A DNA stretch of 64,000 nt, from contig NZ_SSYA01000002.1 in the NCBI RefSeq assembly GCF_004917065.1, positions 1,031,897-1,095,896 on the forward strand. The letters run 5' to 3'. The stretch's first letter is position 1. Each line of letters begins with the position of its first letter. A program made the position numbers and the translations under genes. Shown here piece after piece: positions 25,224 through 34,535 of the stretch. The DNA is from Geomonas ferrireducens (GTDB taxonomy: Bacteria > Desulfobacterota > Desulfuromonadia > Geobacterales > Geobacteraceae). The notes below the pieces were generated by a model. The model had not been told where the DNA came from and searched no databases. It saw only the letters and a list, made by a program, of their open reading frames with translations.

Positions 25224-25721
25224 ATGAAAGCAGCCATCCTCACCCTCAGCGATCGCTGTTCTACCGGGGAGCGCGCCGACGGCAGCGGCCCGGCACTGAA
25301 AAGCTGGCTCGAAGAGCGCGGCGTCAGCGTCACCTGCACCGAAGTGATCCCCGACGAGGCCCCCCTCATCTCGGAGAAGCTCGTTGAGTGGTCCGACAGC
25401 GGCGCTTACGACTTGATCCTCACCACCGGCGGGACCGGCGTCTCCCCGCGCGACGTCACCCCCGAGGCGACTGAACGCGTGGTGGACCGCCTGCTCCCAG
25501 GCTTCGGCGAGGTCATGCGCATGGAAAGCCTCAAGAAGACCCCGCATGCCATCATCTCCCGGGCCGTCGCGGGCATCAGGAAAAACACCCTGATCATCAA
25601 CCTCCCGGGAAGCCCCAAGGGCGCCACCGAGAACATCGGCTTCGTCTGGGCGGCGGTGCCGCACACGGTCGCCAAGCTGCAGGGTGACCCGGAGGAATGC
25701 GGCACTCCCATGCCCAGTTGA
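25224..25721 (+). CDS. mog: Molybdopterin adenylyltransferase (Mog/MoaB family)
   Basis: The 165-residue protein is one MoCF domain: AILTLSDRCSTGE, TGGTGVSPRDVTPEAT and NLPGSPKGATEN. It activates molybdopterin with ATP for molybdate insertion by MoeA. The ATG at 25224 follows AAAAAGGAGAATCAGCACC. An open frame reaches back into moaC, but that part is a shadow. It is third in the operon, 32 bases after moaC. Confidence 0.93.
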   Translation: MKAAILTLSDRCSTGERADGSGPALKSWLEERGVSVTCTEVIPDEAPLISEKLVEWSDSGAYDLILTTGGTGVSPRDVTPEATERVVDRLLPGFGEVMRMESLKKTPHAIISRAVAGIRKNTLIINLPGSPKGATENIGFVWAAVPHTVAKLQGDPEECGTPMPS

Positions 25722-25743
25722 CCCCGCGATACCGGCTTTTCTA

Positions 25744-25772
25744 TTGACCGATCCCTCCTACTGGGTTATATA
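25744..25772 (+). promoter_or_regulatory. Sigma-70 promoter of pta
   Basis: TTGACC and TATATA are separated by 17 bases. The start would lie about 30 bases before the ribosome binding site GCGGAGGGATAAAC. Confidence 0.7.
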
Positions 25773-25811
25773 TCTAACGCAGTTTTAAAATCAACTTGCG
25801 GAGGGATAAAC

Positions 25812-26813
25812 ATGCCGTTGGTAAAGCAGATTCACGAGAAGGCTAAATCTAACCTGAAGACTGTGGTCTTACCCGAGAGCTATGACGAGAGGATGCTCTT
25901 CGCCGCACAGCAGATCGTGGAACAAGGTTTGGCCAAGATCGTGCTACTGGGCAACCCCGAGAAAGTCCTCGAGGCGGCCGCCGCCAAGGGTGTGAGCCTC
26001 TCCGGCGTCGAGATCGTGGATCCCGCCACTTCCCCCAAGCTCGATTCCTACGTCGGGAAACTCGTGGAACTGAGGAAAGCAAAAGGGCTTACCCCGCAGC
26101 AGGCCCAGCAGCTGCTGACCGCCGACGACAACCTCTACTTTGCCGGCATGATGGTGCGTGAAGGTGACGCCGACGGCGAGGTGGCCGGTGCAACCGGAAC
26201 CACCGGCGACGTGCTCCGTGCCGCCTTCCAGACCGTCGGCCCCTCCCCCGGCATCAAGACCGTTTCCTCTTTCTTCCTCATGGCCACGCAGACCCCCAAC
26301 TTCGGGGAAAACGGCGTGATCCTCTTCGCCGACTGCGCGGTTAACCCGAACCCGGACGCCCAGGCCCTCGCTGAGATCGCCATCGCCACCGCAAAGAACT
26401 GCAAGTCGTTCCTCGACGTGCCGGCCCGCGTCGCCATGCTCTCCTTCTCGACCAAGGGAAGCGCAAGCCACCCGGATGCCGACAAGGTACTGAAGGCGCT
26501 GGAAATCGCCAAGGGGATGGATCCGGAGCTTTCCATCGACGGCGAGCTGCAGGCGGATGCCGCCCTGATCCCTGCCGTTGGTGCGAAAAAAGCCCCGGCG
26601 AGCGGTGTCGCCGGTAAGGCCAACGTATTGGTGTTCCCCGATCTCGACGCCGGCAACATCGCCTACAAGCTCGTTGAGCGTTTAGCCGGCGCCAAGGCCA
26701 TCGGCCCGGTGATCCAGGGGCTCGCGAAGCCGGTCAACGACCTCTCCCGCGGTTGCTCCGTGCAGGACATCGTCGACGTCACCGCAATCACCGCGGTGCA
26801 GGCGCAGGGCTAG
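25812..26813 (+). CDS. pta: Phosphate acetyltransferase
   Basis: The 333-residue protein is the short form of Pta: [17 protein letters not shown] at the N-terminus, [15 protein letters not shown], then the [13 protein letters not shown] and [17 protein letters not shown] motifs near the end. It exchanges acetyl-CoA and phosphate for acetyl phosphate and CoA. It has its own promoter and converges on ackA across a strong terminator. Together they let the cell turn acetate into acetyl-CoA or the reverse. Confidence 0.95.
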   Translation: MPLVKQIHEKAKSNLKTVVLPESYDERMLFAAQQIVEQGLAKIVLLGNPEKVLEAAAAKGVSLSGVEIVDPATSPKLDSYVGKLVELRKAKGLTPQQAQQLLTADDNLYFAGMMVREGDADGEVAGATGTTGDVLRAAFQTVGPSPGIKTVSSFFLMATQTPNFGENGVILFADCAVNPNPDAQALAEIAIATAKNCKSFLDVPARVAMLSFSTKGSASHPDADKVLKALEIAKGMDPELSIDGELQADAALIPAVGAKKAPASGVAGKANVLVFPDLDAGNIAYKLVERLAGAKAIGPVIQGLAKPVNDLSRGCSVQDIVDVTAITAVQAQG

Positions 26814-26872
26814 CAGCGCCCACACTCGGACCAACCGGCCGCTGTCATTCGGCGGCGGCCGATTCAAAACAC

Positions 26873-26909
26873 AAAAAGGCCGGCGGGAAATCCTCCCGCC
26901 GGCCTTTTT
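26873..26909. terminator. Bidirectional terminator between pta and ackA
   Basis: AAAAAGGCCGGCGGGA pairs fully with TCCCGCCGGCCTTTTT around a 5-base loop, giving a 16-bp stem with T runs in both directions. Confidence 0.93.
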
Positions 26910-26930
26910 ACTGTCTTGCCTGCCGCGCCT

Positions 26931-28196
26931 CTACTTCCTTACGAAGTCGGGCTTGGAGAAGCTGTACTCGAAGCTCATATGGTCGGTGTAGGTGCCGTCC
27001 AGAATTGCCGCCACGTCCTCGGTGAAGACAAGCTCCTCATCGGTCGGGATGACGTACACCTTCACCTTGGAGTCGTCGGTGGTGATCAGCGTCTCGCGCT
27101 TCCTGGTCATGGCGGAGGCGTTTCTCTCGGGATCGAGGATGATCCCCAGGTGCTCCAGCCCGGACAGGGCCCGAGCCCTGATCGGCGCACCCATCTCCCC
27201 TACCCCGGCAGTGAACACCACGGCATCGAGCCTTCCGACAACGGCCATGTAGGAGCCGATGTACTTCTTGAGCCGGTACGCCTCGATGTCCAGGGCGAGC
27301 GCACAGAGACGGTCCCCTGCGTTGGCGTTTTCGATGACGTCACGGCGGTCGGTGAAACGCCCGGTGATGCCGATGACGCCGCTTTTCTTGTTGAGGATGG
27401 AGTCGATCTCCTTGGCGGAGAGGTTCTCCTTCTGCATCATGAACGCCGGGATGGCCGGATCGATGTCACCGCAGCGGGTCCCCATCATGGCGCCTTCAAG
27501 CGGGGTGAGCCCCATGCTCGTGTCGACGGATACGCCATTTTTGATCGCGCAGTGGGACACGCCGTTGCCGATGTGCATGGTGATCACGTTGCACTCGCTG
27601 GCGGGCTTGCCGAGGATCGCGGCGATGCGCTTGGAAACGTAGAGGTGCGAGGTTCCGTGGAAACCGTAGCGCCTCACGCCGTACTTCTCGTACCACTCGT
27701 AGGGAAGCGGATAGAGGTACGCCTGCTCGGGCATAGTTTGATGAAACGCCGTATCGAAAATGGCAATCTGGGGAACGTCCGGAAGGACGGCCATGGCGCC
27801 CTCGATGCCGGCGATGTTGGGCGGGTTGTGCAGCGGTGCCAGATGCTGCACCTCGGTCACCGCGGCAAGCACCTCATCGTCGATGAGAACGGACTTGGTG
27901 AACTTCTCGCCGCCGTGCACCACGCGGTGGCCTACTGCGGCGATCTGCTTGATGTCTTTAAGCACCCCGTACTCGGGGGAGGTAAGCGTCCTCAGGATCA
28001 GGTCAACTGCGGTCTTGTGGTCGGGACAATCTGAGTCTTCCCGGTAGGTTTCGCGCCCCGGAACCTCATGCAGGATGAAGGAGTCGCCGATCACCACGCG
28101 CTCCACCATACCCTTGGCTACCACCACTTTTTTATCCCAGTCAAACAACTGGTATTTTACCGAAGAACTACCGCAGTTAAGTGCCAATATATCCAT
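26931..28196 (-). CDS. ackA: Acetate kinase
   Basis: The 421-residue protein has the acetate kinase motifs ALNCGSSSVKYQLFDW, GHRVVHGGEKF, IFDTAFHQTMPEQAY, GFHGTSHLYVSKR and MGTRCGDIDP. It phosphorylates acetate with ATP. GGGGGACGCTAACTG precedes the ATG. A sigma-70 promoter lies about 90 bases upstream on the minus strand. It is convergent with pta, not in one operon with it. Confidence 0.96.
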   Translation of the reverse strand: MDILALNCGSSSVKYQLFDWDKKVVVAKGMVERVVIGDSFILHEVPGRETYREDSDCPDHKTAVDLILRTLTSPEYGVLKDIKQIAAVGHRVVHGGEKFTKSVLIDDEVLAAVTEVQHLAPLHNPPNIAGIEGAMAVLPDVPQIAIFDTAFHQTMPEQAYLYPLPYEWYEKYGVRRYGFHGTSHLYVSKRIAAILGKPASECNVITMHIGNGVSHCAIKNGVSVDTSMGLTPLEGAMMGTRCGDIDPAIPAFMMQKENLSAKEIDSILNKKSGVIGITGRFTDRRDVIENANAGDRLCALALDIEAYRLKKYIGSYMAVVGRLDAVVFTAGVGEMGAPIRARALSGLEHLGIILDPERNASAMTRKRETLITTDDSKVKVYVIPTDEELVFTEDVAAILDGTYTDHMSFEYSFSKPDFVRK

Positions 28197-28285
28197 CAGT
28201 TAGCGTCCCCCATACGTGTAATTCGCCCATGGAAACCGGGTACAAACCTCTAGGGCAAAAAAGTCACAAATAAAACCTTTTTTTA

Positions 28286-28314
28286 TATATACAGTAGAGT
28301 CGTCCTCAGTTCAA
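28286..28314 (-). promoter_or_regulatory. Sigma-70 promoter of ackA
   Basis: On the minus strand TTGAAC and TATATA are 17 bases apart, the same layout as the pta promoter, and the surroundings are AT-rich. Confidence 0.7.
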
Positions 28315-28425
28315 GATTTTTCTCCTGATTAGCAGTTTATTGTCTACAGCTTTATGGTGGACTTTTTGCGAGCGCTGTGCTAGTTTCCTCCTGACTTTTT
28401 ACCCTAGGTAGAGGAGGTGAACACA

Positions 28426-28596
28426 TTGGCACATACCATTAGCGACGAATGCATCAACTGCGGCGCCTGCGACGATTCCTGCCCGGTTAACGCCATTAGC
28501 GAGGCTGGCAGCAAAAGGGCCATCGCTGCGGATACCTGCATCGACTGCGGCGCTTGCGTAGACACCTGCCCGGTGAGCGCAATCTCCCCGGCCTAA
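28426..28596 (+). CDS. Small two-[4Fe-4S] ferredoxin
   Basis: This 56-residue protein has two ferredoxin motifs, CINCGACDDSCP and CIDCGACVDTCP, each followed by a VNAI or VSAI turn, and almost nothing else. It is the clostridial-type low-potential electron carrier. Translation begins at a TTG 7 bases after GAGGAGG; no ATG in frame gives a full first motif. It stands alone behind an AT-rich gap and before a terminator. It could serve pyruvate-linked or other 2-oxo-acid oxidoreductases; no partner is adjacent. Confidence 0.93.
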   Translation: MAHTISDECINCGACDDSCPVNAISEAGSKRAIAADTCIDCGACVDTCPVSAISPA

Positions 28597-28623
28597 GCCA
28601 CACAAAGAAGCATGTAATGCCAT

Positions 28624-28661
28624 GGCCTGCAGCCGGCTCGTCCGCTGCAGGCCTTCTTTTG
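28624..28661 (+). terminator. Terminator of the ferredoxin gene
   Basis: GGCCTGCAGC and GCTGCAGGCC pair around a 10-base loop, followed by TTCTTTT. Confidence 0.88.
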
Positions 28662-28669
28662 TCTCGCTT

Positions 28670-28707
28670 TAAAAGAAAAGGAGGGCGCCCGATGGGCACC
28701 CTCCTTT
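28670..28707 (-). terminator. Terminator of gltX
   Basis: AAAGGAGGGCGCCC and GGGCACCCTCCTTT pair around GAT with one mismatch. On the minus strand TTTTCTTTTAAA follows. Confidence 0.85.
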
Positions 28708-28734
28708 CTTGTTGCGGCCCTTCCTTTTCGCCGG

Positions 28735-30141
28735 CTAGCGGCAAAGCACCGAGATGGCGCGCTCTATGCGTTTTTTGGTCTCGGCAAGGCCTAGCACCTC
28801 GATCATCTCGTAGATGCCGGGAGACGCGGTGGTGCCGGAAAGGGAGAGACGCACGGCGGGGCCTACCTGTCCGAGCTTGATCCCCTTCTCCGCCATCAGT
28901 TCCTTGAATGCCTGCTCGATCTGCGGTGCGTCGAGCGCGGGGAGTGCCGCGAGCTTCTCCACCAGCGCGTTAAGCAGTGCCGGGGTGTCCGCGTTGAACG
29001 CCTTCGCCACGCCCTGCTCGTCGTAGGAAAGCTCGTCCCTGTAGTAGAAGAGCGCACCGTCGGCGAGCTCCAGCATGGTCTTGGCGCGCTCCTGAAGGGT
29101 CTTCACCACGGCCACGAGGTCGGGTCCCCCCTGTGCCGGATCCACGCCGCGCTCCTTCAGGAACGGGATCAGCAGGTCCGCCAGACGTACCGGGTCGCCG
29201 GTCTTGATGTAGTGGGCGTTCAGCCACAAAAGTTTGTCCGGGTTGAAAACACCGGCGGAACGGCCGACGTTCTCGATGGAGAACTTCTCGATCAGGTCGG
29301 TGAGGGAGAAGATCTCCTCGTCACCGTAGCTCCAGCCGAGACGCACCAGGTAGTTCACCATCGCCTCGGGGAGAAAGCCCATATCGCGGTATGCCATGAC
29401 CGAGGTGGCGCCGTGACGCTTGGAGAGGCGCGCCTTGTCGGCGCCGAGGATCATCGGCACGTGGGCGAACACCGGAACCGGCGCACCTAGGGCCTCGTAG
29501 ATGAGGATCTGGCGCGGCGTGTTGTTCACGTGGTCGTCGCCGCGGATGACGGTGGTCATCCTCATGGTGACGTCGTCGACGACGACGACGAAGTTGTAGG
29601 TCGGGGTACCGTCGGTGCGCTGGATGATCAGGTCATCGAGCTCGGCGTTTTCGAAGGATATCTTCCCCTTGATCAGGTCGTTCCAGGAAGTGACCCCTTC
29701 CTTCGGGGTCTTGAAGCGGATCACGTACGGGCGGCCGTCGTCCTCCTGCGGCGGAAGATCACGGCAGGTGCCGTCGTACTTCGGCTTGCCCCCTTCCTTG
29801 AGCGCCTTCTCGCGCTTGGCCTCCAGTTCCTCTACGCTGCAGTAGCACTTGTACGCCTTACCCTCGGCGACGAGCCTGTCGATGTACTCCTTGTAAACCG
29901 GGAAGCAGTCGGACTGGAAGAAGGGACCTTCGTCCCAGTCCAGCCCCAGCCACTTCATCCCTTCGAAGATCGCGTCGACCGATTCCTGGGTGGAGCGGGT
30001 GACGTCGGTATCCTCGATCCTGAGAACGAAGGTGCCGTGCTGTTTCCTGGCCAAAAGCCAGTTGAAAAGCGCCGTGCGCGCCCCTCCGACATGAAGGTAC
30101 CCGGTCGGGCTCGGGGCGAAACGGAGACGTACTTCTGACAT
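28735..30141 (-). CDS. gltX: Glutamyl-tRNA synthetase
   Basis: The 468-residue class I synthetase has the HIGH motif in [16 protein letters not shown], the KMSKS-type loop [12 protein letters not shown] and a C-terminal anticodon domain. It charges tRNA-Glu. The start [12 protein letters not shown] at 30141 is chosen since AAAGGAGCCTTTC precedes it. It ends at a terminator. yacG lies upstream on the same strand. Confidence 0.95.
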   Translation of the reverse strand: MSEVRLRFAPSPTGYLHVGGARTALFNWLLARKQHGTFVLRIEDTDVTRSTQESVDAIFEGMKWLGLDWDEGPFFQSDCFPVYKEYIDRLVAEGKAYKCYCSVEELEAKREKALKEGGKPKYDGTCRDLPPQEDDGRPYVIRFKTPKEGVTSWNDLIKGKISFENAELDDLIIQRTDGTPTYNFVVVVDDVTMRMTTVIRGDDHVNNTPRQILIYEALGAPVPVFAHVPMILGADKARLSKRHGATSVMAYRDMGFLPEAMVNYLVRLGWSYGDEEIFSLTDLIEKFSIENVGRSAGVFNPDKLLWLNAHYIKTGDPVRLADLLIPFLKERGVDPAQGGPDLVAVVKTLQERAKTMLELADGALFYYRDELSYDEQGVAKAFNADTPALLNALVEKLAALPALDAPQIEQAFKELMAEKGIKLGQVGPAVRLSLSGTTASPGIYEMIEVLGLAETKKRIERAISVLCR

Positions 30142-30215
30142 GAAAGGCTCCTTTGCTGCTTTGATCATTGCATGGCTGCAATAAAATACGGTGTCACAAA
30201 ATGTCTGCGAACCTG

Positions 30216-30404
30216 CTAGTTCTCGTCCTCGTCGCCGTCGTCATGCTGCGGCGCCTTCTCTCCCGGGATGCGGTAGCCCTCGCTGGCCCAGGTACCGAGG
30301 TCGATCATCTTGCACCGCTCGGAGCAAAACGGGCGGTACGGATTTCCGGCCAGCTCCGTCTCTTTCCTGCAGTGCGGGCACTTGATGGTTATTACGGCGC
30401 ACAT
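30216..30404 (-). CDS. yacG: DNA gyrase inhibitor YacG
   Basis: The 62-residue protein has the YacG zinc-binding pattern CPHC near residue 9 and CSERCK near residue 27, then the conserved [16 protein letters not shown] stretch and an acidic tail. YacG binds one zinc and in E. coli blocks DNA gyrase. It lies between the SPOR gene and gltX on the same strand, with about 80-base gaps. Confidence 0.92.
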   Translation of the reverse strand: MCAVITIKCPHCRKETELAGNPYRPFCSERCKMIDLGTWASEGYRIPGEKAPQHDDGDEDEN

Positions 30405-30487
30405 CGGTGTTGGTCCTCAAATGAAGAACTCCAGCGCCATGGGGAGCTGGAGGTAAAAGGTCAAAAACTATCTGGTGCGTCAAAAGG

Positions 30488-31270
30488 CTATTCGGTGACA
30501 ACGGCCGCGCCGCTACCCACCTTGCCGGCCAGCTGCTGGGCCTCCTGTTTGGAGAGGTGCTTGCCCACCCTTATCCGGTACCAGACCCCCTTGTCCTTCA
30601 GCTTCGACTCGACGACATAGGCGGCGACCCCTTTCGCGGTGAGCTTCGCGCGCGCCGACTCGGCCTCCTGCTTGTCCTTGTACGACGCCACCTGGACGAG
30701 GTAACGGGGCTCGGCGGCCTGCTTCTCGTCTCCCGTCTGCTTCTCAGCCTGCTTTTCGGCGGCAGCCGCGGAAGCCTTCTCCGCGGGTTTCGCGTCCCCT
30801 CCCTTGCCTGCGGGGGGTGCGGCCTGTGCCGCCTTTTGCTCCGGTGCCGCCTGCGGCGTGGCAGGCGCGGACTTCGGCAGTACCTCGGGAAGCTTCGTGT
30901 TGATGCCGCTCCCGATGGCACCCTTGCCCCCCGAGGGGAGCGTCTTGTAGAAGGTAAGCGGCACATCCGGCGCGGGCTGCCCAGGCTGCCCCGGCTGACC
31001 GGGGACGGCTCCCGCGCCCTGCGGTGTCTGTGCTGCGGCCGGCGCCTTCGCCTGCTGGGCGGCGGGCGGCACGGCAGCCTGCGGGTTTTTCCCGTGGAAG
31101 AGGAACCATCCCGTGAGCACCCCGGCCCCGTACCCTATGACCAGCAGCACCAAGGCGACCAGCAGGAAGCCGCCGATCGGTTCCCGCCGGGGGCGGTTCT
31201 TCTGCACGGGGCGGTTTCTCTCCGCGCTGTCCCGGACCGCCGTCATCTTTTCGCTGTAGTCAAGCCGCAT
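30488..31270 (-). CDS. Membrane-anchored SPOR-domain protein
   Basis: The 260-residue protein has a short cytoplasmic head, one membrane helix (about residues 33-56, GGFLLVALVLLVIGYGAG), a long Ala/Pro/Gln-rich periplasmic linker and a C-terminal SPOR domain (about residues 185-260, YLVQVASYKDKQEAESARAK). SPOR domains bind glycan strands lacking stem peptides at the division site. It starts 10 bases after argS in the same direction. Its role is probably in septal cell-wall synthesis. Confidence 0.88.
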   Translation of the reverse strand: MRLDYSEKMTAVRDSAERNRPVQKNRPRREPIGGFLLVALVLLVIGYGAGVLTGWFLFHGKNPQAAVPPAAQQAKAPAAAQTPQGAGAVPGQPGQPGQPAPDVPLTFYKTLPSGGKGAIGSGINTKLPEVLPKSAPATPQAAPEQKAAQAAPPAGKGGDAKPAEKASAAAAEKQAEKQTGDEKQAAEPRYLVQVASYKDKQEAESARAKLTAKGVAAYVVESKLKDKGVWYRIRVGKHLSKQEAQQLAGKVGSGAAVVTE

Positions 31271-31280
31271 GGGACCCCTC

Positions 31281-32945
31281 CTACATCCTCTCGGGGGCGG
31301 AAATCCCCAGTACCGTCAGCGCGTTCTTCAGCGTGATGGCGACGCAGTGCAAGAGGAACAGGCGTGCCTGGGTCAGTTCCGGCTCTTCGGGGGTGATGAC
31401 CCGGCTCTTGTTGTAGAAACTGTGGAACTCGCCGGCAAGATCCTGCAGGTAGTAGGTGATCCGGTGCGGCTCGAAGTTCACCGCGGCCCCCTCGAGGATC
31501 TCCGGGTAGAGGGAGAGCTTCTTGATGAGGCTCATGTCGTCGGCCGTCTGCAGAAGCTCCAGGCGCACGTTGTCGAAGCAGGGCACCACGCCGCGCTCTT
31601 TCGCCGTTTCGAAGATGCTCCTGATGCGCGCGTGGGCGTACTGCACGTAGTACACCGGGTTGTCGTTGCTCTGGCGCTTGGCGAGCTCGAGGTCGAAGTC
31701 GAGCTGGCTGTCCGAGCGGCGCATGAGGAAGAAGAAGCGTGCCGCGTCGCACCCGACCTCGTCGACGACCTCTTTCAAGGTCACGAACTCACCGCTTCTG
31801 GTGGACATGGCGACCGGCTGGCCGTCGCGCAGCAGGGAAACTAGCTGCACGAGGATGATGCCCAAGTCCTCGGCCTTCCTGCCGAGCCCCTGCACCACGC
31901 TTTTGAGCCTCGGGACGTAACCGTGGTGGTCCGCTCCCCATACGTCGATGACCCAGTCGAAGCCGCGCGCGAACTTGTCGCGGTGATAGGCGATGTCGGA
32001 GGCGAAGTAGGTGGTCACGCCGTTACTTCTGACCACGACGCGGTCCTTGTCGTCACCGAATTCGGTGGTCTTGAACCAGAGCGCGCCGTCCTGCTCGTAG
32101 ATGTGCCCCTTCTCCTGCATCTCGGCGATCGCCGTGGGGACCTTCCCCTCGTCGAAGAGCGACTGCTCCGAGAACCAGTTGTCGAAGCGGATGCCGAAGT
32201 CCTGCAGGTCCTGGTCGATCCCCTTAAGGATCAGGTCGCCCCCCATCTTGGCGAAGAAGGCGACACCCTCCTCCTGGGGCGCGTTCAGGAAACGGTCGCC
32301 GTGCTTCGCGATGGCGTCGCGGGCGATGTCCTTGATGTAGTCCCCCTGGTAACAGTTTTCCGGGAAGTCGATCTTCTCGCCTAAGAGCTCCTTGTAGCGC
32401 AGAAGCCCGGAGAGGCCGAGGGTGTTCATCTGGTTGCCGGCGTCGTTGATGTAGTACTCGCGCTGCACGTTAAAGCCTGCCGCGCACAGAAGCGATGCGA
32501 CGGCGTCGCCGGTCGCGGCGCCGCGGCCGTGCCCTATGTGCAGCGGACCGGTGGGGTTCGCGCTCACGAACTCGACCTGGACCTTCTTGCCCGCGCCGAC
32601 CAGGCTCTTGCCGTACTGGTCACCGGCCCGGTCGATGTCGCTCAGCACCTTTCTCCAGGCGGAATCCTTGATGAAGAAGTTGATGAAACCGGGCCCCGCG
32701 ATCTCGACCGACTCGATCAGGTCCGAGGCCTCGGCGAGTTTTTTGACCAGCACATCGGCGACGGCGCGGGGCGCCTTGCGCTCCTGCTTGGCCATCTGCA
32801 TGGCGACGTTGGTTGCGAAATCTCCGTGCTCGGCGTGCGCCGGTTTCTCCACGCTGATGGCCGGGACCACACCAGAGGTGAGCGTGCCGTCGGCGAAACA
32901 CCCCTCGATTCCCTTCAGGATGCATGCGCGCAGCTGCTCCTTCAT
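31281..32945 (-). CDS. argS: Arginyl-tRNA synthetase
   Basis: The 554-residue class I synthetase has HIGH in GPLHIGHGRGAATGD, the loop VAMSTRSGEFV in place of KMSKS, and a DALR anticodon domain at the end (VQYAHARIRSI). It charges tRNA-Arg. The start MKEQLRACI at 32945 follows GGGAGGAGAAGAT and overlaps the stop of a 56-residue Cys-rich gene as ATGA. The longer open frame is a shadow. Confidence 0.95.
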   Translation of the reverse strand: MKEQLRACILKGIEGCFADGTLTSGVVPAISVEKPAHAEHGDFATNVAMQMAKQERKAPRAVADVLVKKLAEASDLIESVEIAGPGFINFFIKDSAWRKVLSDIDRAGDQYGKSLVGAGKKVQVEFVSANPTGPLHIGHGRGAATGDAVASLLCAAGFNVQREYYINDAGNQMNTLGLSGLLRYKELLGEKIDFPENCYQGDYIKDIARDAIAKHGDRFLNAPQEEGVAFFAKMGGDLILKGIDQDLQDFGIRFDNWFSEQSLFDEGKVPTAIAEMQEKGHIYEQDGALWFKTTEFGDDKDRVVVRSNGVTTYFASDIAYHRDKFARGFDWVIDVWGADHHGYVPRLKSVVQGLGRKAEDLGIILVQLVSLLRDGQPVAMSTRSGEFVTLKEVVDEVGCDAARFFFLMRRSDSQLDFDLELAKRQSNDNPVYYVQYAHARIRSIFETAKERGVVPCFDNVRLELLQTADDMSLIKKLSLYPEILEGAAVNFEPHRITYYLQDLAGEFHSFYNKSRVITPEEPELTQARLFLLHCVAITLKNALTVLGISAPERM

Positions 32946-33112
32946 ATCTTCTCCTCCCTTTCCTTTTCCTGTTCCGTGTCGGGCACGGCCTTTATCGTAA
33001 CGTCTCGCGTGAAATCGGGGCAGCGGGCGCCGCCGTCGGCCACGCAGAATTTCTTGGAGCAGTGTTCGCGCCAGGCGCAGACCACACAATGCTGTTTTCC
33101 TGCCTGAATCAT
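32942..33112 (-). CDS. Small Cys-rich protein overlapping argS
   Basis: The 56-codon frame gives MIQAGKQHCVVCAWREHCSK and goes on KFCVADGGARCPDF, with cysteines at 9, 12, 18, 23 and 31. CxxC-x5-C suggests a zinc or iron-sulfur knuckle. The tail is charged and ends EREEKI. GGGGAAGACG precedes the ATG, and the stop overlaps the argS start by the ATGA sequence, so translation is probably coupled. I recall a similar CAWR..CxKKF protein before argS in Geobacter relatives but cannot check it. Function unknown. Confidence 0.75.
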   Translation of the reverse strand: MIQAGKQHCVVCAWREHCSKKFCVADGGARCPDFTRDVTIKAVPDTEQEKEREEKI

Positions 33113-33160
33113 CGTCTTCCCCTTTCGCCCTTGTCGGGCGGCTTACTTCCCCTACCCGTC

Positions 33161-33580
33161 CTACTTACCGGTCTTTGCCTTCTGTGCCGCGGCGGGGGTC
33201 GCAGGCGCCGCGTGCGGGCCTTCCCTGCCGCCGGCGGGCGCGGGCGCGGCAGGCTGCTGCGCGGCCGGTGCCGGAGCGGGTTGAGCCCCCGCACCGTTGC
33301 CACCTTTCCCCCCCGGGAACTGGTAGATCACCTCGTTGCCGCGCACGAGGCCGAAATCGCGCCGCGCGATGCTTTCCAGGTAGCGCCGGTCCGACTGCAG
33401 CGCTGCGATCTCGCGCTTGAGCTTGTCGTTTTCCTCTTTCAGCTCGCTAAGGTGCTTCTGCATGTCGTCGAGGTCGCGGTGCAGGTGGTTGATGCGCAGA
33501 AGTCCCCGGTCACCGAAGACGGTGAAGTAGAGGATGAAGATGATCACTGCTGCAGGTGCGAGAAATAGACTTTTCTGCAT
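33161..33580 (-). CDS. ftsB: Cell-division protein FtsB/DivIC family with a long Ala/Pro tail
   Basis: The 139-residue protein begins with a membrane helix (residues 5-22), then a coiled coil (INHLHRDLDDMQKHLSELKEENDKL) and the FtsB/DivIC end ESIARRDFGLVRGNEVIYQFP. The family links FtsL and FtsQ at the septum. After residue 90 it has an extra 50 residues rich in Ala, Pro and Gln not usual in FtsB. It starts 6 bases after the UDP-glucuronate decarboxylase stop, on the same strand. Confidence 0.88.
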   Translation of the reverse strand: MQKSLFLAPAAVIIFILYFTVFGDRGLLRINHLHRDLDDMQKHLSELKEENDKLKREIAALQSDRRYLESIARRDFGLVRGNEVIYQFPGGKGGNGAGAQPAPAPAAQQPAAPAPAGGREGPHAAPATPAAAQKAKTGK

Positions 33581-33586
33581 GCGTTC

Positions 33587-34522
33587 CTATGCCGTGGTGA
33601 GGACCGAGCGGAAGTAGTCGATGGTCTGTTTGAGCCCGTCGTCGACGCACACCGTGGGTTCCCAGCCGAGCATCTGCTTCGCCAGCGAGATGTCGGGCTG
33701 TCGCTGTTTCGGGTCGTCCGCCGGCAGCGGCCGATAGACGATGCGCGATGACGACCCGGTCAGGGCGATGATCTTCTTCGCGAACTCGAGGATGGTCGTT
33801 TCCGCGGGGTTTCCGAGGTTAACCGGACCGGTGAAGCCAGGGGTTTCCATCATGCGTATCATCCCCTCGACGAGATCGGAGACGAAGCAGAAAGAGCGGG
33901 TCTGCGCCCCCTCGCCGTAGACGGTGATGTCCTCGCCCCTGAGCGCCTGGAGGATGAAGTTTGAGACCACACGTCCGTCGTTTTCGGCCATCTTCGGCCC
34001 GTAGGTGTTGAAGATCCGGATGATCCTGATGTCGACGTGGTTCTGGCGGTGGTAATCCATCATGAGCGTCTCGGCGACGCGCTTTCCCTCGTCGTAGCAG
34101 CTCCTGATCCCGAGCGTGTTGACGTTGCCCCAGTACGCCTCGGTCTGCGGGTGCACCTGGGGATCGCCGTACACCTCCGAGGTCGACGCCTGCAGGATCC
34201 TGGCGCGCACCCTCTTGGCGATGCCGAGCATGTTGATTGCGCCCATCACGCTTGTCTTGATCGTCTTCACCGGGTTGTACTGGTAGTGGATCGGCGAGGC
34301 GGGGCAAGCGAGGTTGTAGATCCGGTCCACCTCGAGGAGGATCGGTTCGGTCACGTCGTGGCGGACCAGTTCGAAGTCGTTGTGGTCCAAGAGGTGCGAG
34401 ATGTTGCGCTTGCTCCCGGTGAAGAAGTTGTCGAGGCAGATGACCTCGTGTCCCTCTTTGAGGAGCCTCTCGCAAAGATGTGATCCGATGAAACCGGCGC
34501 CGCCGGTGACCAAGACGCGCAT
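33587..34522 (-). CDS. uxs: UDP-glucuronate decarboxylase (UDP-xylose synthase)
   Basis: The 311-residue extended SDR has the NAD motif [19 protein letters not shown], and the active site SCYDEGKR with Tyr and Lys. [10 protein letters not shown] and the C-terminal GWEP motif fit the UXS group, which turns UDP-glucuronate into UDP-xylose. The start at 34522 follows GAGAGGTTCT. UDP-glucose dehydrogenase, which makes its substrate, is encoded just upstream on the same strand, separated by a paired inverted repeat. The product is probably used for cell-surface polysaccharide. Confidence 0.9.
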   Translation of the reverse strand: MRVLVTGGAGFIGSHLCERLLKEGHEVICLDNFFTGSKRNISHLLDHNDFELVRHDVTEPILLEVDRIYNLACPASPIHYQYNPVKTIKTSVMGAINMLGIAKRVRARILQASTSEVYGDPQVHPQTEAYWGNVNTLGIRSCYDEGKRVAETLMMDYHRQNHVDIRIIRIFNTYGPKMAENDGRVVSNFILQALRGEDITVYGEGAQTRSFCFVSDLVEGMIRMMETPGFTGPVNLGNPAETTILEFAKKIIALTGSSSRIVYRPLPADDPKQRQPDISLAKQMLGWEPTVCVDDGLKQTIDYFRSVLTTA

Positions 34523-34535
34523 AGAACCTCTCAGA

